A DNA stretch of 64,000 nucleotides from Arthrobacter sp. Soil762 (lineage in GTDB: Bacteria; Actinomycetota; Actinomycetes; Actinomycetales; Micrococcaceae). The notes beneath the pieces were generated by a model. It made no database searches. It was given only the letters and a program-made list of their open reading frames with translations, and had not been told where the DNA came from. Both the position numbers and the translations under genes were made by a program. Positions 61,139 to 64,000 of the stretch are shown here, one piece after another; position 1 is the stretch's first letter; each line of letters starts with the position of its first letter. The DNA is taken from contig NZ_LMSG01000019.1 of the NCBI RefSeq assembly GCF_001428335.1, positions 124,075-188,074 on the forward strand. The letters are read 5' to 3'.

Positions 61139-61475
61139 TACCTAAGTGTGCGGCACCAAAAGCAGCCCCAGATCCACACTTGCTCGCGGCATCCGTGGGG
61201 GCATCCGTGAGGGCACAGCGAGGCTTCCGGGAGGGCCGACTGAAGCGGTTGAAATCCCCTATATCCGCGGGTGCCCTTTCAGTTCCATAATGGCCACATA
61301 GGCTTCGGGGACCCTCGCGCCGATGATGGCTGGCGCGGCGCAGGAGAGTCCCAGGTGGCCGCTCCGGCACTTGGCGCAACGGGCGGCCACGCGGCACCGG
61401 ACAACGGGGTTCCGGATCCGCCACCGGGGGAGAGCATCGCCACCAACGCGAAAGCAAGGCACAAAGGAAATCATC
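61139..61475. other. Gene-free stretch
   Basis: 337 bp between the YbdK gene start and the VOC gene. Both promoters should lie here. I see a short direct repeat around GCATCCGTG (near 61190-61210) but no clear -35/-10 pair, hairpin or coding potential; open frames here lack ribosome sites. Confidence 0.5.
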
Positions 61476-61856
61476 ATGCTCAAGGATCTAGAGATCATGG
61501 CTGTCCTCCCCGCAAAGGACATCGACAGGGCTAAGGAATTCTACCGGGACAAGCTGGGGCTCGAACCTGCCGACTCCGTGGATAACGACAACCTGATGTT
61601 CCGCTGTGGCAAGGGAACGGGCTTCCTCGTTTACAAGACGGACAACGCCGGGACAGCCAAGAACACCCAGATGGGCTGGGAAACGGAAAACATTGAACGC
61701 GAGATGGAGGAACTGCGGAGCCGCGGCGTCGTCTTTGAAGAATATGATTTTCCTGGTTTGAAGACAGAGAACGGCGTTGCCACCAATGAGTGGGGCAAGG
61801 GCGCCTGGTTCCTGGACAGCGAGGGGAACATCCTCAACATCTCCCAGCGCGCCTAA
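61476..61856 (+). CDS. VOC-family (glyoxalase/bleomycin resistance-like) protein
   Basis: 126 residues. LKDLEIMAVLPAKDIDRAKEFYRDKLGLEPADSVDN is a typical first beta-alpha-beta unit of the vicinal oxygen chelate fold, and NEWGKGAWFLDSEGNILNISQR its last. The family covers glyoxalases, dioxygenases and drug-binding proteins. The usual metal residues are only partly present (no early His), so catalysis is unsure. AAAGGAAA precedes ATG 61476. Confidence 0.85.
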   Translation: MLKDLEIMAVLPAKDIDRAKEFYRDKLGLEPADSVDNDNLMFRCGKGTGFLVYKTDNAGTAKNTQMGWETENIEREMEELRSRGVVFEEYDFPGLKTENGVATNEWGKGAWFLDSEGNILNISQRA

Positions 61857-61943
61857 CCAGCCGCAGGGCCTGATGGCGGAGCAACGGGCCGCGCTTGCCG
61901 CGAAGGCAGGTGCGGCCCCTCGTGCGCCACACCCAGGAATAGA

Positions 61944-62297
61944 ATGGGCGCCATGGGCGCCGTTGACGATTCTTTGGCCGATCTTCCTGAGCCGGACCGC
62001 GGCTGCCTGCAACATGTGATCGACGTTGCAAGGGCCGTTGTGCCGGAGGCCGAGCAGGGGATGAGCTACGGGATGCCCGCCCTGAAACTTGAGGGAAAGC
62101 CACTCGTGGGCGTCGTCCGGGCAGCCAAGCACCTCTCCGTCTTCCCGTTTTCCCCTGCGGTGATTGACGCCGTCGCCGGCCGGCTTGAAGGGTACTCCCT
62201 GTCCAAAGGGACCATCCGGTTCACGGCGGCGCATCCCCTCCCCGACGACGTGCTGGAGGACATCGTCCGGCTGCGCCGTGCCGAGATCCTCAAGTAG
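61944..62297 (+). CDS. DUF1801/YdhG-like protein
   Basis: 117 residues. VVPEAEQGMSYGMPALKLEGKPLVGVVRAAKHLSVFPFSPAVID and LSKGTIRFTAAHPLPDDVLEDIVRLRRAEI match DUF1801, a family that includes the iron-chaperone-like YdhG/frataxin-like proteins of Bacillus. The function here is unknown. ATG 61944 and ATG 61953 are both possible starts. Confidence 0.85.
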   Translation: MGAMGAVDDSLADLPEPDRGCLQHVIDVARAVVPEAEQGMSYGMPALKLEGKPLVGVVRAAKHLSVFPFSPAVIDAVAGRLEGYSLSKGTIRFTAAHPLPDDVLEDIVRLRRAEILK

Positions 62298-62309
62298 GGC
62301 GGGCGTCGG

Positions 62310-62744
62310 TCAGTGTTTGGACAATTCCGGAAGCAGACCGAGCTGTCCCAGGAACTCCATCTGGTCAAAGTAGAAGTGGTGCGATGTGATCTGGCCACCC
62401 TCCACCCTGGCGATGTCGCAGCTTCTGACTCTGACGTGTTTGCCCGTGGCTGGCAGTGTTTCGCCGGAAGGCAGGCTCAACGGCCCGGTGTTCGTTCCGG
62501 TGACGAAACCCTCATCAATAGCCACATTCCCGGCCTCATGCTTATCGGCGTACTCATACGTGACGTCCGGCAGCGCTTCCCAGAAATGGACGAAGTAGTT
62601 GGTGATTCCCTCCCGCCCGGTGAGCTCGCCTTCATCAGGAGTAAAGGCCACGGCGTCCTCTGCGTAGCACCCCGCTAGTGTTTCCTTGTCCTTTGCTGCC
62701 ATGGCCGTGGTTAAGCGGTCCATGACCTCGCGTGCCTGTCCCAT
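62310..62744 (-). CDS. SnoaL/NTF2-like protein
   Basis: 144 residues. AREVMDRLTTAMAAKDKETLAGCYAEDAVAFTPDEGELTGREGITNYFVHFWEALPDVTYEYADKHEAGN is the cone-shaped NTF2/SnoaL fold of ester cyclases and related enzymes. The His-Asp pair of true SnoaL cyclases is not certain here. ATG 62744 has GGAGG upstream. It ends 13 bp from the DUF1801 gene on the other strand. Confidence 0.82.
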   Translation of the reverse strand: MGQAREVMDRLTTAMAAKDKETLAGCYAEDAVAFTPDEGELTGREGITNYFVHFWEALPDVTYEYADKHEAGNVAIDEGFVTGTNTGPLSLPSGETLPATGKHVRVRSCDIARVEGGQITSHHFYFDQMEFLGQLGLLPELSKH

Positions 62745-62901
62745 TTCGACCTCCATGTGTTGAGGGCGGCCGCACGGAAGCGTGGGCCGCTTCGTGATTT
62801 GGCCCTGCAGGCGCAGGCGCCAATTTAAGTACACGTCCGCCGTAGAGGAGTGTCAACGAACGGGGATACCCTCTGTGAATACCGCGGAGGAAGAAGAATC
62901 C

Positions 62902-63789
62902 ATGGGCACAAAAACAGACGCAGAAACAGTTGCGGCAGTTCTCCATGACGGCTCAACCATCCCCGTCACGGTTCAGGGAGACGGACCCGGTGTCCTCCTG
63001 CCGGTCAGCCTGGCGATGCACACGACGGCGGAAGCGGAGACGCTGCGCCAGTGGGGCGGGGACCCGGACCTGGGACCAAACCTCATCAACGGACTGGCAC
63101 CAACCAACCGGGTCATAGCCGCGGACTACGAAGCGCACCGCATGGCCCACCCGGCGCCGCAGACGCTCAGCCCGGGGAACATCGCGAAGGATCTGCTGGC
63201 ACTTGCCGATGCCGCCGGCGTCGACCGTTTTGCCTACTACGGTTACTCCTGGCTGGCGCTGTGCGGCCTGCAGCTCGCACTCCGCACCGACCGTCTGCGG
63301 GCGCTCGCCATGGGCGGGTTCCCGCCGCTCGAGGGCCCGTACCGGAGCATGCTGGCGGTCACCCGGGCAGCGCACGCCATGTCCGTGGAAAAGGCCGGCG
63401 AACCGGCAAGCGCACCGGCAGGCCCGGTCCCCGAACCTGAGCCGGGCGACTGGGATTCGGTGTCGGTCCAGACCACCGAGGCGCAGACGCAGCAGTTCGT
63501 CACCCTGTACGAAGCGCTGCAGGACTTTGACGATTCCGCCGCGATGCTCCCGGCGGACCTGCCCAAACTCGCGTTCGCCGGCGCCGAGGACCAGATCGAC
63601 TACAAACCGGTCTGGGGCGGTGTCCGGGTGTCCATCGGGGAGCCCCTGGCGAGGCATCAAGCGGCCCTGACAAAGGCCGGGTGGGACGTCCGTGTCCTGC
63701 CGGGCCTGGATCACCTGGCCGCGATGCACAGCTCGGTGGCGCTGCCCATCCTGGCCGGCTGGCTGCAGAAGACGGGCTGGGTGAAGTAG
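62902..63789 (+). CDS. Alpha/beta-hydrolase
   Basis: 295 residues. YYGYSWLALCGLQLALR holds the nucleophile-elbow Ser (G-x-S-x-x form), and PGLDHLAAMHSS has the catalytic His near the C-terminus; an Asp in FAGAEDQIDYK could complete the triad. A loop (about 190-225, EKAGEPASAPAGPVPEPEPGDW) is Pro/Ala-rich and non-conserved. The substrate, an ester or lactone, is unknown. GGAGGAAG precedes ATG 62902. It is divergent from the SnoaL-like gene. Confidence 0.83.
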   Translation: MGTKTDAETVAAVLHDGSTIPVTVQGDGPGVLLPVSLAMHTTAEAETLRQWGGDPDLGPNLINGLAPTNRVIAADYEAHRMAHPAPQTLSPGNIAKDLLALADAAGVDRFAYYGYSWLALCGLQLALRTDRLRALAMGGFPPLEGPYRSMLAVTRAAHAMSVEKAGEPASAPAGPVPEPEPGDWDSVSVQTTEAQTQQFVTLYEALQDFDDSAAMLPADLPKLAFAGAEDQIDYKPVWGGVRVSIGEPLARHQAALTKAGWDVRVLPGLDHLAAMHSSVALPILAGWLQKTGWVK

Positions 63790-63802
63790 CTAGGCTGGGG
63801 CC

Positions 63803-64000
63803 ATGGACTTTCTGATCAGGCAGGCCACTCCCGAGGACGCTGAAGCCGTGGTGCATATGCACACCCTGGCTCACGAGGAGACCTATGGGGACCGGCTGTC
63901 AGCGGAGTTTTTCCGCACGCGGAGGGCCAGCATTCCCGAACGTGTGGAACGCCGTCGGCCATTCCTGGCCGGCAGCGACCCGCGGATCATTGCCGTGGAC
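63803..64000 (+). CDS. GNAT-family N-acetyltransferase (partial, 3' end off window)
   Basis: The first 66 residues are visible: MDFLIRQATPEDAEAVVHMHTLAHEETYG and ERRRPFLAGSDPRIIAVD. The Ile-Arg-x-Ala-x-x-x-Asp-Ala start and the following strand at the window edge are typical of GNAT acetyltransferases. The acetyl-CoA-binding motif would be beyond the right edge. It follows the hydrolase by 13 bp and is probably in its operon. Confidence 0.75.
   Translation, partial: MDFLIRQATPEDAEAVVHMHTLAHEETYGDRLSAEFFRTRRASIPERVERRRPFLAGSDPRIIAVD

Noticed and set aside
61323..61475. N-terminal extension of the VOC protein
   Set aside because: Arg/His/Pro-rich noise without a ribosome site; ATG 61476 has AAAGGAAA and begins the domain properly.

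Overview
The window reads as chromosomal DNA of a high-GC actinobacterium, most like the Arthrobacter/Pseudarthrobacter group of the Micrococcaceae. The signs are strong GC bias at third codon positions, frequent GTG/TTG starts with AGGAG-type ribosome sites, a resuscitation-promoting-factor-like secreted protein, a DUF222-type HNH endonuclease, a mycothiol-dependent-type domain, a DUF6318-like lipoprotein and several SRPBCC, DinB and VOC small proteins. No rRNA, tRNA, CRISPR array, prophage or complete insertion sequence was seen. Species-level identity is inferred, not shown.

Layout. 1-4.6 kb: a HutC-type GntR regulator (cut by the left edge) and an FCD-type GntR regulator next to an MFS organic-anion transporter plus SDR operon, with readable promoters and palindromic operators. 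4.7-9.2 kb: a LOG-like protein, a ferritin-like/VIT1 metal transporter and a sodium:solute symporter. 9.4-14.2 kb: an XRE-cupin regulator, a ureohydrolase and a thiamine-diphosphate enzyme that together fit guanidino-compound (arginine-derived) catabolism. A DUF559 nuclease cassette bounded by inverted palindromic repeats sits between the regulator and the enzymes. 14.3-21.3 kb: MarR-DHA2 efflux pair, a heterodimeric ABC exporter with classic asymmetric degenerate/canonical ATP sites, and a thioesterase.

21.4-29 kb: a McrB/McrC type IV restriction pair (McrC lacks one catalytic acid), a two-component system ending in an Hpt-like protein without its histidine, a Vsr endonuclease and an FMN-binding oxidase-like protein. 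29-45 kb: secreted lipoprotein and PKD protein, old yellow enzyme, Tex, HNH endonuclease, SDR, MSMEG_6728-like protein, Rpf/LysM protein, adenine-deaminase-like enzyme, an unusual winged-helix/histone-tail/X25 fusion, YceI, acylphosphatase and an MFS exporter.

45-64 kb: a very large RecB/Cas4-like nuclease-helicase, TerC, a YdeP/FdhF-like molybdoenzyme with a DUF6457 protein, a serine-hydrolase-fold lipoprotein lacking its catalytic Ser/Lys and probably frameshifted, a TAT-exported phosphoesterase, and many small soluble proteins. These include a 5'-truncated ArsR gene beside a 17-bp inverted repeat, an AHSA1-mycothiol-domain fusion and a YbdK-type ligase, ending in a GNAT gene cut by the right edge.

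The strongest candidates for something undescribed are the winged-helix/Lys-Ala/X25 fusion (42094-42993), the DUF559 cassette with inverted repeats (10085-11268), the degenerate Hpt protein and the McrC variant. Several hairpin families recur between genes and probably act as terminators.
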